64,000 nucleotides of DNA from Paramyrothecium sp. XJ0827 (GCA_020881915.1 JAJFPB010000004.1:5332001-5396000), one strand, 5' to 3'. Positions 34,528 through 46,460 are shown, numbered from the stretch's first letter. Notes: a model not told the origin generated them from the sequence alone. Program-made: numbers and translations.

Positions 34528-36483
34528 TTAGGCCATCACCTCAGGTGAAGGAGGATACCAATTGATTGCGGCCTCTTTGGCTGTCCTTTCCACTCCGCAA
34601 GTATAGCACTGTGTCCAATCTGGACGTAGCACAAGCCACGACCGACAATGAGAGCATTGACGAGTGAAATTATCTCCCCTTGTCTTCTCCTCGACGTAAT
34701 TGAGATCATGATCGTAACAACTGAAAAAACCTCCCCAGCGAATGTTCGCGCCCCTTTCCTCCAGTATCTTGAGGGCCACTGGTTTCATCTTGTTGGAATA
34801 GTCAATAATCTCACGCACAATGGCGTCAGGGACAGGCTCCCCCAGCGGGATTGGCTTGAGAAGGTCAATAGCAAAACGCGCAACCGCCTCATATTCTGGA
34901 AGTGCAGAGCCCCATCGCCATCTGAGTGCATACGGGAGGAACGTCTCCGGACTCAATGTGAACTTTCCCACGACAGAACCGAATCCCGCAATAGCGCTGG
35001 CTAGGTTTTGCCACATGCACGAGACCTGCGGGCCTAGTCGTGGGTCACGAAAGCAGACATAGTTGAAGCAATTCATCGTGTTCAACCTCGGGATCAAAGC
35101 CTGTGCAAAATCGTCATAAGGAACTAAGGTTGAGCGTATTGAGGCTTCAGCAAGTTCATTGGTGCTCTCTTTCTCTGCTGCTTCGAATGCCTTGTGGGTG
35201 AGCTCGGCGGCAAACGTGGATGTCGACATATTTGCTGTAATGCCTGGAGAGAACAGCGGATTGGTAAAGCCACAAGCGTCGCCAATAGCGACCCAGCCAG
35301 GGCCGGAAACAACAGGAGATTGGTAGGTGAGGGTCTTGCGGACAAACCAGGTCGTGCCCGGACCGTAAAGGTTCTCTATGAGCTCAAAGTTTGTCATGAA
35401 CTCGGTCATGATGGAATATTTGCGGACAAAGTAATTGAACTTTCGCTCTGCCTCAGTCGAGCCGTATTCAGTCATATCCTCTGGATATTTGACATCATTA
35501 CGGCTGGAGACGCCAATGCTCGTGACCCAACGGTAGGTGAGACCGAACATCTTGGCTAGCTCAGCTGTGCTTGGAACCTGGTCGCCCTTGAGTCCCTTTT
35601 CAGCACAGTCGAGTAAATACGAAAGCATGTCCATGAGGTTTGCAATTGGACTGCCCTCCCATGAAAGAATCCGGATGACCCAGAACCAACCCTCAGGAAA
35701 GCAAAAATGGTTGGTGTGGCAGCCTTCGAAATTGCGGAGGGTGACCTTGCTCTCATCAGCGGGGTAGGTAAAGTAACCCCAGAAGGCATCGTAATTCCAT
35801 CCTTCAAAACGGTGCAAGGAAGCGTTCTTGGATGCAAGTTGGCGAAAGCGACCAGTCGCATCTATAAGTAACGATGCATCAATGCTCGTTGCTGGTTGGC
35901 CTTGGCGTCCTTGGGCGACCTCAATCTTGGTGTTCTTGACTCCACCTTGAACTTTGGAGGCCTTGAAGTCGACAGTGCGGCCGTGGTACACATTGACCCC
36001 GTTTCGTTGCGCAAACAACGTGAGGAGAAGCTCACTGATTGGACGCTCAAGCTGAAAGCCACTAAGGTAGGGGCCAGGCGTACCAAAGCTCCTGAGGGTG
36101 GTGTAATCTCCCTGATTTTCTCGGTCAAGGAAGTAGAAACCGAAACCGTCCTTTACGCCAAAGATTCGTAAGAGGTATTCACCGGTTAGGCCGTGCATTT
36201 TCAGCCACATGGAAAAGAGGGGAAGAGTGCTCTCTCCAATCTTATACCCAGGCTTTTGATTTTTCTCAACAAGGGAAATCTTGAGTTTGCCTGGGTTATG
36301 CGTGGCCAAGTGAATGGAGTAGATCAATCCATGTATACCGCCACCACTAACAACAACATCTGAATCCTTTGGGGGGCTTGGCCCAGCTTCATTGTTCGAG
36401 TTCAGGATCTCGCTATCACCCAACTTCCCGTCAGCAGCACGCTGAGCGAAGGTGTGTTTCGGTGTCGGCTTGGTGGCAGTCAT
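34528..36483 (-). CDS. FAD-dependent halogenase-like oxidoreductase
   Basis: One exon, 651 aa from the ATG at 36483 (MTATKPTPKH); the frame extends 24 bases further only to a TTG. The dinucleotide-binding motif GGGIHG is at 47-52. The stretch YKIGESTLP (about 80-88), including Lys81, follows the spacing of flavin-dependent halogenases, and a FAD-contacting WVAIGDACGFTNPLFSPGI lies near the middle. A WFWVI motif (266-270) resembles the halogenase W-x-W-x-I-P signature, but Pro is replaced by Arg. A C-terminal extension has two CxxC pairs (Cys610/613 and Cys626/629), a likely zinc knuckle. The family halogenates or hydroxylates aromatic metabolites using FADH2. Whether this one still halogenates is open. 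It is in line with the P450 upstream. Confidence 0.8.
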   Translation of the reverse strand: MTATKPTPKHTFAQRAADGKLGDSEILNSNNEAGPSPPKDSDVVVSGGGIHGLIYSIHLATHNPGKLKISLVEKNQKPGYKIGESTLPLFSMWLKMHGLTGEYLLRIFGVKDGFGFYFLDRENQGDYTTLRSFGTPGPYLSGFQLERPISELLLTLFAQRNGVNVYHGRTVDFKASKVQGGVKNTKIEVAQGRQGQPATSIDASLLIDATGRFRQLASKNASLHRFEGWNYDAFWGYFTYPADESKVTLRNFEGCHTNHFCFPEGWFWVIRILSWEGSPIANLMDMLSYLLDCAEKGLKGDQVPSTAELAKMFGLTYRWVTSIGVSSRNDVKYPEDMTEYGSTEAERKFNYFVRKYSIMTEFMTNFELIENLYGPGTTWFVRKTLTYQSPVVSGPGWVAIGDACGFTNPLFSPGITANMSTSTFAAELTHKAFEAAEKESTNELAEASIRSTLVPYDDFAQALIPRLNTMNCFNYVCFRDPRLGPQVSCMWQNLASAIAGFGSVVGKFTLSPETFLPYALRWRWGSALPEYEAVARFAIDLLKPIPLGEPVPDAIVREIIDYSNKMKPVALKILEERGANIRWGGFFSCYDHDLNYVEEKTRGDNFTRQCSHCRSWLVLRPDWTQCYTCGVERTAKEAAINWYPPSPEVMA

Positions 36484-37317
36484 GATTGCATTGAGAATAT
36501 GTGTCAATGTGGAGAGTGATGGACTAAAGCGTCTGGTAATGTTCTATATAAGAGTATTGATCAGCGCACTGCTTGGATCAAGAGGGGACTGTAGTGGGTC
36601 CAAAAGTGACAAGGGCACTGAGGCAGGGTTATTTTTATAGGGGAACGGTGACGAGAAAGGTCCTCAAATAAGTAGTCAGCCCACTGTAAAAGGCAATAAA
36701 TCCCCCATAATACCAGAGACTTCACAACATAAGGGGTTCGTTTCTTAATCATTCCCAAGAGCTTGCTTCAGGCTTGCCTTAGCTAACAGGTATCCCGAAA
36801 TCAGAGGCTTCATCCGGCAGAACCAAAGTTCCAAAATTGTCCCTGCCGTATGTATGTAGCGAAGTGGAGTCTGTGGGTCTAGAACGCTTACAGGATGTCA
36901 CGTCCTAGGGACAATTAGGCAAAATGGTGACAATGTTGCCAAAACCCCTCGACGCCACTTCCCTCCAGCGCTATTTGTGTCTTGCCACGCTGCCGCGATC
37001 TCGCCAATCCACTCACCCCAAAGTCTATATTTAAAGTCTTCTGTGCCGATCGAGTCAACCCGGGCAAGGTGAGAATCTACTGGTTGACCTATTAGCTTGG
37101 TGCATCTTTCAGGTACCGGAAAGGGTTACATTTAAGGCCTTGGCTCCTGTGCGCCTGCATTGCATTATCTAGGTTACATTGAAACGTCTATTGGAGGGGG
37201 CGTGTAGTTTCCACCGCTTGCTAGAAGCGAGGATTAGGAAGTTAATTGAGAACAGCTCAGCGGATCTTGGAGAAGTGGGGTCTATCAGGTTCTACTCTAC
37301 TCTACTCCTGTGCACAC
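36484..37317. promoter_or_regulatory. Promoter region of the halogenase-like gene
   Basis: About 830 bp separate this start from the 3' end of the P450 gene. TATA-like tracts are present (tatataagag near 36545, and tatatttaaag near 37024), but none is proven. Confidence 0.35.
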
Positions 37318-38986
37318 TCAAGGTGCTTCAAATGAGTCGTCCGGAATCAAGCGGCACGGTACACCATTGTTCAGAGTCAGCGACAGCGTCAGCTGTTCCC
37401 TCCAGTCGCTATCATCCAGGCTCACGATTCCCTTGAATGCCTTGAGCATCCTCGCGATGGTGTAAGTTGCCTCCACCAGCGCGAACTTCTGTCCAGGGCA
37501 TATCCGTGGTCCTCCGTTGAATGGAAGATATTCCCAACTGGTTCGCAGGGTCTCCCACCGCTCGGGACGGAACTCATCTGCGTCCTCGCCAAAGAACTCC
37601 TTACGACGGTGCATGACAAAGGTGCTGTAGGTGACGACGTGGTTCTTCGCTACAAACAGCGGAGACTTCCCATCCGGGCCGCCGCCAACAGGAATGACGG
37701 TGTCTTTGTTGGCCATCCGGCTATTGGTTGAGATGGGAGGGAAGAGACGGAGGACTTGAACTCGTGTTAAAATCTCTCAACTTCAAGCAGTGATAAGACT
37801 TCGCGTACCTTCTTGGATCACGTATCGCAAGTATGTCATGCTATTGAGTGCATCGTAGGTCAGGGGCACGCAATAGTGCTCGAGCACTTCTGCTCTTGTC
37901 TTCTCCCAAACATCAGGGTGTTTGGCCAGCATGTAGACAGTAAAGCTGAGCAAGCCTGCTGTGGTATCTCGCGCGGCTAGCATCATGTTGACGACCTGGT
38001 CCCTTAGCAAGATCGGGTCGTCCGTCTCCTTGGCCAGCTCCTCAAGGAAGATATAGGTTTGTATGCCCTCCGGATCCCGAGGATGTTCCCACTTCTCCGC
38101 AGGAAGGTGCGCATTCTTCCGCCGGAACTCGAGGGCCTGATCCACGTACTTTTGAGCGTATGAGTGCACAATTTTGCATGACTCTCGGAATTTTTTATCA
38201 CAGTGGGCGAACATGAGATTGCCCAGACGCAGGCGGAGGATGGTGCCCTGCTGCGCATAATCCAAAGCGTGGTGAAGCGCAATGGCGGACTCTGTTGCAT
38301 TATCATGCATGAGTCCGATCGACTCGCCAAACAAATACATGGTATTAGAGTCAAGAACCTGGTTAAGAAGTTAGTTAGGTGCTGAACGAAGCCTAAAGCT
38401 GAGATAAGTCCAAGATACTAACAGAACGAAAGAACAGCTGTTGAAGATCGAGTTCGTAGTTCTGCCGCTTGATGACGGCGAGAAACTCGTCGGTGTGCGC
38501 GGAAAGCTTGGGAAACTCGTTGAACTGCATCGTGGCAAAAGCGGGCCTGACAAGTCCACGCTGATGTGCCCACATGTCGCCGTCAGTGGTGAAGATGCCC
38601 TTTCCGAGAAGAGGTGAGGCGCTGTTCCGGCGCAGAGGTCCCATCCCAAAGTCATGGAATTGGAACGCCAGGACGCTGCGTATCACGTCAGGGTCGCACG
38701 TGTTGATGGTTGTGCGGAAATAGGTATTGGTAGTAAAGGTCAGGCCGTTGGCCGCATGGCGCTTCTTCAGTAGCTCAAGGAAGCCATACTTCTTGGCTGC
38801 CCCAAGGTTCTGAAGGACCACATCTGTCCCTAGAAAAGGATCGGCCTGGGGAAGCTTTCGAGGAGGTTTGCAGCCGTGATGCTTCGCCATCTGCCGCCGG
38901 CGACGCCAAAGCAGCAACAGGCATGCAACATGGTAGAAGAAGTAGCAGGCAGCTACACCGCCGACAAGGATCAACGAAAGGGCCAT
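37318..38986 (-). CDS. Cytochrome P450, CYP52-like (fatty-acid/alkane hydroxylase type)
   Basis: Three exons (38986-38423, 38358-37809, 37754-37318) give 516 aa. The start is the Met before the membrane anchor (MALSLILVGGVAACYFFYHVACLLLLW). The I-helix is MMLAARDTTAGLL, the ExxR motif EVLR is restored exactly when the last intron ends at ttcaag, and the heme loop is FNGGPRICPGQKFAL (ligand Cys457). DTVIPVGGGPDGKSPLFV before the meander is a CYP52 hallmark. CYP52 enzymes hydroxylate the omega end of fatty acids or alkanes at the ER. It may instead act on a metabolite of this region, since it lies upstream of the halogenase-like gene on the same strand. Confidence 0.9.
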
Positions 38987-39352
38987 ATTCGGAAGCAATG
39001 ACTAGAAAAGTCTGCAGTAGCCCAAAGAGGTTGTACTTGCTTGAATATGATACAAGAAGCACGAAACATGCATAGTACTAGAGAATGCTACAAACACGGA
39101 GAAGAAACGAAACTACAATAACATTCATAATACGGCGCAGCATATCGTACCTTTCATGGTTATGAAAGAGGACCCCAATGATTTGACTCACCACATGTCG
39201 AGCCCAACGCAGGGGTTCCCGTCAAACAGCGGCGCCAATGGACTAGCAGGGTTACGGTGGACTACACGATCATTCCAAGTGTGTGTAGCTTGCATCATCC
39301 TTCCGCATGTGTCGAGGGCGTGGATGACCCCCTATTCCTATGATCGCTCGAT

Positions 39353-39400
39353 GCCTCCGGGCGTCCTAGCCTCCGAGCGTCCTAGCCTCCGGGCGTCCTA
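39353..39400. repeat. 16-bp tandem repeat, three copies
   Basis: The unit gcctccgggcgtccta is repeated head to tail three times with one substitution in the middle copy, followed by a decayed partial copy. Confidence 0.75.
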
Positions 39401-40520
39401 GCCTTTAGGGGTTATCCTAGTTATCTGTCCTGACCCTCCAGGGTAGCCCTATTAGCTGAGTGCTCCTACCTTAGGCTCCTGGTTACATTCGGTACTTTAC
39501 TGTTGCAGTTCAGGCTGAGTCCGCCAGGCAATACAATTTCCTTTTCGGCACAAGACGAAAATTTTCGGCACATCTATAATTAAAAATTCGCCATCTCACC
39601 CCAGACGAAGTGGAATTGCCTAATATGGATTCCGGATTTTGACGTGTCAGCAAAGTTTCTTTGTGGCTCAACTCCTTCAGGCACCGAAGACGTTGCTGAA
39701 GCACCTGACAGGGATGTCCACCAAGAAAACGGCGGTTCAGGAATGTGAACTCTACAGCCATGCTATTCTAACCTATGATAGAAGTACCCGCGTTTCCTCA
39801 ATGGTCATATGGCTACATCACATACGTCACAGCCTGATTTGGTCTCCTGGGGCTTGGGCTTATTCCTGCTGACCTTGCTCAGCGGCTGCTGCTGCTGCCG
39901 GCGTCGCCTATTCGAGGGCTGTAGTCCGGGCTCGTCGTAGTGTACGCCCTGACAGGCATGACAAGGCGATAGTTCCGCTCTGCCGACTTGGCTGTGTGCG
40001 GCCGCTCTGGCTCGAAGGGGCTGCCAGTCTCGTGGGTTGACGTAAGAATGGTTAGCGACGTGGAACGCATATTCTGTACTGTTGTGGAGAACTCTGGCAC
40101 AGTAGCTCCAAGTCCTAACCAGCCGGCAGGGGTATTGTGGGGCTGAACTTGCGACGTCTTCGGTGCATTAGAGATTCAATGCGCACGGGGAAGGTAACTT
40201 CAGAGTGCCAATGCAGGTGGATTAATGATACTGTGCCATCAAAGGATTTGGTGGCGGGTTGGCGGGCGTTCTTGATTGGCCGGCGATGCGATGCCAGCAG
40301 ACGTGGTTGCGACTCTCACAGTTGAGAAAACCCTCTATTTAATAGACCACTGTCCAGAACGCATCCTTACTTGGCGCAGACTGGGCCCTTGATTTCATCA
40401 TCGGTGTCCTGTACCGAAAGACCGACATGAAGGATGCGGCAATGTCTTTGCTTTACCACCAATGGGAAGTTGAGCAGGCTGTGGCTAGCCATCTTCACAA
40501 ATCTAGACGAAACTGCCAAC

Positions 40521-40860
40521 TGGCACGGGTGTATCTCAAGCGTTACCACAACGCAGAAAAAGATTGTGGCTCTAGGGAAGGAAATGGGGGCCACCGACGG
40601 ATGGAACCTTATATACGGTGAGACCGAGAACTTCGAGGCTGGCCCGTGCGCATCTCGAGCGTCAATACGCCATAGAACGAGATTGTGGCCCTGACCAAGG
40701 AGCTGGGGGTCACAGACGGATGGAACTCCACCGAGGATTTGGAGAGTGGCTCGTGCGTATCTCGCGTCAATACAATGCAGAACAAGATCGTGGCCGTGGC
40801 ACCCTGGCGAAAGGAGCAAGGGCCCATCGACGGGTGTAACCTTTTTACGGTGAGGCCGAG
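40521..40860 (+). repeat. Diverged 105-120 bp tandem repeats (possible relic TPR array)
   Basis: Three imperfect copies start at about 40521, 40641 and 40747, each with a block like tggc.cgtg..tatctc, then cagaa.aagat.gtggc, then gac(g)ga(t)g..ac. Read on the plus strand the copies give peptide fragments such as LARVYLKRYHNAEKD, LARAHLERQYAIERD and LVRISRQYNAEQD. These fit the first helix of TPR-like repeats, with frame breaks inside each copy. This could be the decayed sensor array of an old NACHT-TPR gene. The TPR reading is inference. Confidence 0.45.
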
Positions 40861-41269
40861 AACTCGGGTACCGATGCTCTCCGGCGTTGGCCTCAGGGGT
40901 ACTGACGAAGTAGTTGCCATGTTGATCAACAGGGGCTTTTTACCGGACAGGGAGGGGGTGGCTATTTCCCCATCCGTGACAAAAACTTGCTCCCTTACCA
41001 AGGATGGCGTCAGGAGATCATCGCGGAGCATAATCTGAGGTGATTCGTGTCTTAAGCATTTGTTTGAGAACTCCTTCCATAGCGAACATAACACGATATC
41101 CATTCTGATCTTTAGCTCATTTTGACTTACCCCAAGATCTCTCGTTGATTAATCCATCTCTAATGTGTATTCTGTTATCCACTCGACGTCTACGAAAACT
41201 ATGATGATACATTTTACCCATGATACTCGTGACGGAGGCAAAAGCTGCCTTTAGACAGGGATTAAAATC

Positions 41270-42773
41270 CTAATGCCTGAAAGAACCGCGGCTCAGACTC
41301 ATCTTCCGCCCCTGAACGAAGGCAGTGTGGCCAGTCTGGATTTGTTCCCATGGATGATCAGAGTCCCTCTTACCGCTGTCATTACCCGACAAAGCGGGCT
41401 GCTGCCTTTCCTCCCGGACCACAGCCACCCGGACAGATTTGTGAATGTTGCCCTCAGACTCCGCCGCTTTCCTCTCCATGTTCTTCATTTCGTAGACAAT
41501 GTGCTCCTCGCTCTCGTTCATGGTGAAGTCGGTGATGGGGTTGGCAGTCGGCGGGCCACGACCACGCCAACTACGACCACCACCAAATGTGGGAGTGAAT
41601 CTGGGGGTGCCATTGGTGTCTTTCTGCGACGAGCGTCTCGTACTGACTCGACTTATCAGAGGTCCCAGCCAGCCCTTGACGAGAGTGAAGACTAATGGCA
41701 AGTTTGTGGTCACAACAGCCACGAATGTCTCTCGGACAGCCCATGCACCAGCCAACTGGGCTCCATTGACGGGGTCTGTGACGATGAAAACGCATCGCAG
41801 TGTTGCACAGGCGATGATGAATACACCACCACTGAAGAGGAATATGAGACTGATCTTCTTCCATCTGTGTAGTCGAGATGCCCAGAGCAGGGGCACAGGA
41901 ATTGAGAGCAGGTACATATCCGTGCTGACGTTACACGCCCAGTACACCCATATGATTTCGTTGGACACGGCGGGTTGACAGACATCTAATAAAGGACCAC
42001 GGTCAGTGACTCGGATATCTTTGAAGGTCTGCGGCATGGAGGGATATCCAGTACTCACTTCCTGGGTCGGGGTTGATCTGCCAGTAACGGTTCAGCGGTC
42101 GGCAGGTCAGGAACAAGTTCAACAGAACTACCATCCATGTGACGACGACGAGCGCGAAGCCTATGTAGATCCGAATGCGATAGCCACGGCCAAGGCCCTC
42201 CTGTAGTATGTCTCAGACTTGCATTGCATTCTTCCCGTGTACGAACAGCCTTACCGTCAAGCGTAGGTAGAATACCAGCCATGAAGCCTTGAGAGACCAT
42301 AGCAAGACCGAGTAAACAGACCATCCGGACAGCTGAATCTTCGATCCGATGACTCTAAGCCGATACTCGTCGCTGTCGGTAGGCAGAGCGGCTCGATGCG
42401 CGTCAGTCATGCCATTGTTGGCCATGCCTTTCGCAACCTCTCCGACCGAATACGCAAGACCGCTCTCGAGAGCGTAGAAAATCTGTCATCAACGAAAAAA
42501 AGTTGCAGGTTAGCCAAATAGTTGCTTGTAGCGATCGCAAGGGAGACCGTGAGCGGGAATCGTCAAACGAACCAGTGCGATCCAGACCAGGTAATCATCC
42601 GGCTGCAGTCGTCTGAAACCGACACTCTTGACTCGAGCGTACGTCCTGAGAATTGTCACCAAGCTGCCAACAGCTAACAAAGTCCAGACTTCAACGGTGA
42701 ACTGATAAGCTGCTGCGGCCATGGCCGCAGCCACCTCAGGCGGGGGGGGAGGAGGAATATCTGGGTGATCCAT
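41270..42773 (-). CDS. PTH11-like/fungal rhodopsin-domain membrane protein
   Basis: Four exons (42773-42573, 42482-42255, 42200-42059, 41985-41270) join to 428 aa. A Pro-rich N terminus precedes the helices. The signature blocks are the first-loop RLQPDDYLVWIAL, the helix WSVYSVLLWSLKASWLVFYLRLT, LLNLFLTCRPLNRYWQ, NVSTDMYLLSIPVPLLWASRL and AVRETFVAVVTTNLPLVF. Together these identify the Rhodopsin fungal-type integral membrane domain (PF20684), as in PTH11-related receptors. A cytoplasmic tail of about 150 polar residues follows. Some relatives sense host or surface cues. No CFEM domain is present here, so a role in surface sensing is only possible. Confidence 0.9.
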
Positions 42774-44396
42774 GGGAACGGTCGTGAAGACTCGATCAAC
42801 AAAACGACAGTGACAGGCAACAGAAAATGTAGAGACAGCCTCGTTTTCCCTCTTCGGAGGATATAATCGCTATATATCACACCCAAGCGTACGCCGAACC
42901 GACAAGGTACAACAAGCCAGCCATCAATTTGAGAAGGATTAGTATGTTTCAGGCCTCTACAATCGACTTGCCTCCTTGAGAACGAAACCTGCGCGCTGCA
43001 ATCAGGGCGTTAGAAGGGAGATCAACGCCACAGGGAGCCCTATTCGGTATTTCTGAAAGTGACTTTATGAATAGAAGCTATCAGCTTTATCGATAGAGAA
43101 CATCTGGGGGAGGATAAAGGGATCCATTCGTGCCTCTTCAGCTCAGCACTTAGAGAAGGCATCTTGGAACCTGGAAAGGGTATCTTGGGGAGGGGCCAGC
43201 CCCCCTACTCTGAAAATCTTTGCCTGTAACCACAGCAAAGTACAATCCTCTCCTTCCAGCTGCAGCCAATAAATTGGGACTGCAGGGATGATGTGATGTA
43301 CTCTCTGGCTGCAGATCTGGAGCAGGGTCTGTACGCTTACTCAACCAATTGACCTCCCCGGCGAAATCGCACGGCCATCGAGGAGCAATGCCATGCACAG
43401 TTACCACGATCGTTTCTATTTCGAGGTAGTCGTAAACTGCCGACAGCTAGCCCGACAGCTGTAGTAATCACTCGACAGCCTTCCTTTTGCCGCTTTGTAC
43501 CAAGCCCGCAAGGATAGGAACGGGGACAGGGAGGACGGGAGGGCGGGATGGGCAAGACTGGCGAAAGTCTCATTTCCCATGTGGCGGAATGCACGTTTGC
43601 TTGGCGGCATTTCAGCGGGATGGGGGGGAGATAACACCGCACTGAGTTACGCGAGCACACCATCTTCTCGTAAAATGTCTCCTTTGGGTTGCATTCACTG
43701 CTACCCTGTTATGTTATGCAAGGGTTGGTGATAACCCCCTCTCTGGGGTTCCTGGCCTTTGCTTTGCCGCATTTGAGACGCCACCAATAACTGCACGTTG
43801 GCCCGTGTAAAGATACCCCTACCTGTCAGCAAAGGTACCGAATCCGTGCATAACACTTCCTTCATTTATGCAAGTACACCATTTTCCAGTAATAATTCCT
43901 TTTTCTGTGCCGTCAATCCTACCCTAACATGGACTGACAAGCTTGGTGTGCAAGGGGACACGCCCTTTTCCGAGGTTCTCGGCCTTTGCTTTGTCGCATG
44001 TGTATACAGCGATACTAGCAATAACTGCACTTTGGCACATGCAAAGACACCCTACCTGCCAACAAAAGTACCAAATCCGTTTGGGACGCATTGCGCATAG
44101 TTTATTTACATAACGCACGGGTCCTCATGCCCACCCCCCACAGACCCTGGCTACTTCCCCGTGACAGGCCTTCCTCCAGTGTTTACCCTTCTGTTAGTCG
44201 CTGTCGTGGACGGCGGAACAATGTAACTCTACAGTCGGTCCTTTTAAATTCTCAATTGGTTTCGATGATGATCCTTATAGGGGTCCAGACGTCGCCCTAA
44301 GTAAGTCCCGACAAGACACAACGACGTGAGCAAACGTTGGACCATCGCGTGCGCGCACTTGCTATCCCGTCAGTAGTCAACAATTGAACCGCCGAC
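42774..44396. other. Divergent intergenic region with diverged direct repeats
   Basis: 1.6 kb between the rhodopsin-domain gene and the FMO-like gene, transcribed apart. The part proximal to the FMO gene carries the duplicated segment listed next. Confidence 0.4.
43650..44095. repeat. About 230-bp diverged direct duplication
   Basis: Matching landmarks occur in the same order about 227-234 bp apart: ggcctttgctttg at 43754 and 43981, caataactgcac at 43785 and 44019, and taccgaatccg/taccaaatccg at 43836 and 44069. The copies are clearly related but have many substitutions and small indels. Confidence 0.7.
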
Positions 44397-46460
44397 ATGG
44401 AGAAGGTCGATTGCGTCGTTATTGGCACCGGTAAGTCTTTCGACGAGCATGGTAGAGCGGGCAACTCCCTTCATTTTGTTGAACAGTTCCTTTCTTTGCA
44501 CCCTTCATGGTCATTGCCGGCAGCGTAGCAAAGTGGCTGACGACCAACGTCTCTCAGGTCTCTATGGTCTGGGAGCTGCGAAGCAGTTTCGGCAGCTCAA
44601 CCCGCAAAGCTCCTTAGTCGTCTTCGAACGAGAATCCTCAATCGGTGGAACCTGGGCCGATCACCGCCTCTATCCGGGCATCACGGCTAATAACCTGGTC
44701 GGTACCTATGAATACCCGGACTTCCCCATGGACTATGAGACATTCGGGGTCAAGGAGAATGAACATATTCCCGGCGCTGTGCTCAATGCCTACCACAAGA
44801 CATACGCTACCAAGTTTGGCATCACTCCGCTTATTCGGTTCAATACCAAAGTCCTAGTGGCCGAGCACATGGAAACCGAGGAAGGCGGGTGGGAGCTAAC
44901 GACACTCAATTCGGAGACCAACGCGGAAGCCAAACTCTTCACGCGCCGATTGATTGTGGCCACTGGGCAGACCTCGGAGGCTTTTGTTCCTCACTTTGAC
45001 GGCCAAGAGACTTTTGGAGGTCCCATCTTCCATGGCAAGGACTGGCCTCTATACGCCGATACATTGAACAAGGAAACCACCATTACAGTGTTTGGTGCGA
45101 GTAAATTTGCCTGGGATGCTGTCTATCAGTATGCCTCCGCCGGCGCCAAGGTCAATTGGGTCATTCGCTGTGAGTTAACACCTGCCATTTATATCTCTTG
45201 TGCGTCACTATTTCTAACCAACGGCTACCGATAGCATCCGGTCACGGTCCTTGCTGGATTTCATCTTCATGGGTGACACCATTGAAACGATGGATCGAAC
45301 AGCTTGCCAGTACGTATCAGTTCCTAGATGTAGTATCACCAAGTTCACGATCATGGTTCCTAACTTGCCACCAAATAGATACTCGTGCCCTCACGTGGCT
45401 CAGTCCTTGCATATGGGGTCATAACGACGGCTATATCGCAACCCGCAACTTCTTCCACGGCACTGCGATCGGCCGGGCGATTGTTGGGGGCTTCTGGTCA
45501 GTCCTCGGCCAGGATGTCATAACAGCCAACAAATATGACTCTCATCCAAAAACAGCCAAGCTCAAGCCTTGGACCAGTGCTATGCTCACAGGGCCTAGCT
45601 TCAGCATCCTCAACTACAAGACGGACTTTTTTGAGCTAATTAAGAGTGATTTGGTCACTATTTATACCGGCGAGATTGACCATCTTAGTCCTGGTGCCGT
45701 CCATCTGGCCGATGGTACCAGACTGGAGTCCAATGTATTCCTTGCCCATACAGGATGGAAGCAAGTACCTCTCCTCAAATTCCTCCCCGAGGGTATTGAG
45801 AAGGAGTTGGGTATTCCTCACTCACCCCTCCAACATAGCGATGACGTGGATCTTGCCAGCAACGAGCAACTATTGCAGAAGGCGGATGAGGAGATTTTGC
45901 GGCGCTTTCCCATCCTTAAAGATCCGCCTAGTTGGAACCCGGATTATGTTCCATTGACTGAGCAGAAGGGTATTGACAGCGATGAAACCGATGCACCTAG
46001 TAAGCCGTCAACGCCATACATGCTGTACCACTTTATCGTCCCTTCATCAGAACGCTTCCTCAGGACCAGGGATATCGCATTCACTGGTGCTGTGAGTAAT
46101 TTCAGCAACCCTATTACTTCATACCTCTCTGGCCTCTGGATAAGCGCATACTTTAATGGTCAGCTCACGAATAACCCAAGCGCCGCTATTGGAGACAAGG
46201 AGGCTTTGGCCAAGATCCAATACGAGACTCTCCTTCAGAACCGCTTCGGAAAGTGGCGTTATCCTACAGACTGGGGCAACAGCAGACCTCCCTCGTTTAT
46301 CTTCGATGCTGTCCCCTATCTCGATCTGCTGTTGAACGACCTTGGCTTACAAACGCATCGCAAAGGAGGCTGGTGGTCTGAGATGTGGAGCCCGTATGGT
46401 CCCAGAGACTACAAGACGGTGAACGAGGAGTGGGAGAAGTTGAACAAGACCAAGGGCTGA
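44397..46460 (+). CDS. FMO-like FAD-dependent monooxygenase
   Basis: Four exons (44397-44430, 44558-45169, 45235-45309, 45379-46460) give 600 aa. The first intron splits the FAD-binding GxGxxG motif, restored as GTGLYGLG. The NADPH half carries TITVFGASKFAWDAVYQY and the middle has WADHRLYPGITANNLVGTYEYPDFPM, which places it among flavoprotein monooxygenases near Baeyer-Villiger and FMO enzymes used for ketone or heteroatom oxidation. The late NVFLAHTGWKQ segment is the usual family ATG-like position. Such enzymes often tailor fungal metabolites in the cytosol. It is the last enzyme of the 27-46 kb region and transcribed away from the receptor gene. Confidence 0.85.

Larger units (their letters stand above)
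38987..41269. other. Repeat-bearing gene-poor interval
   Basis: No intact gene is seen in 2.3 kb. It holds a short 16-bp tandem repeat (about 39353-39400) and three diverged copies of a 105-120 bp unit (40521-40860). Both are listed separately. Confidence 0.5.

Noticed and set aside
39353..40860. CRISPR array
   Set aside because: The 16-bp repeats are head to tail without spacers, the larger repeats are diverged, and the organism is a fungus.
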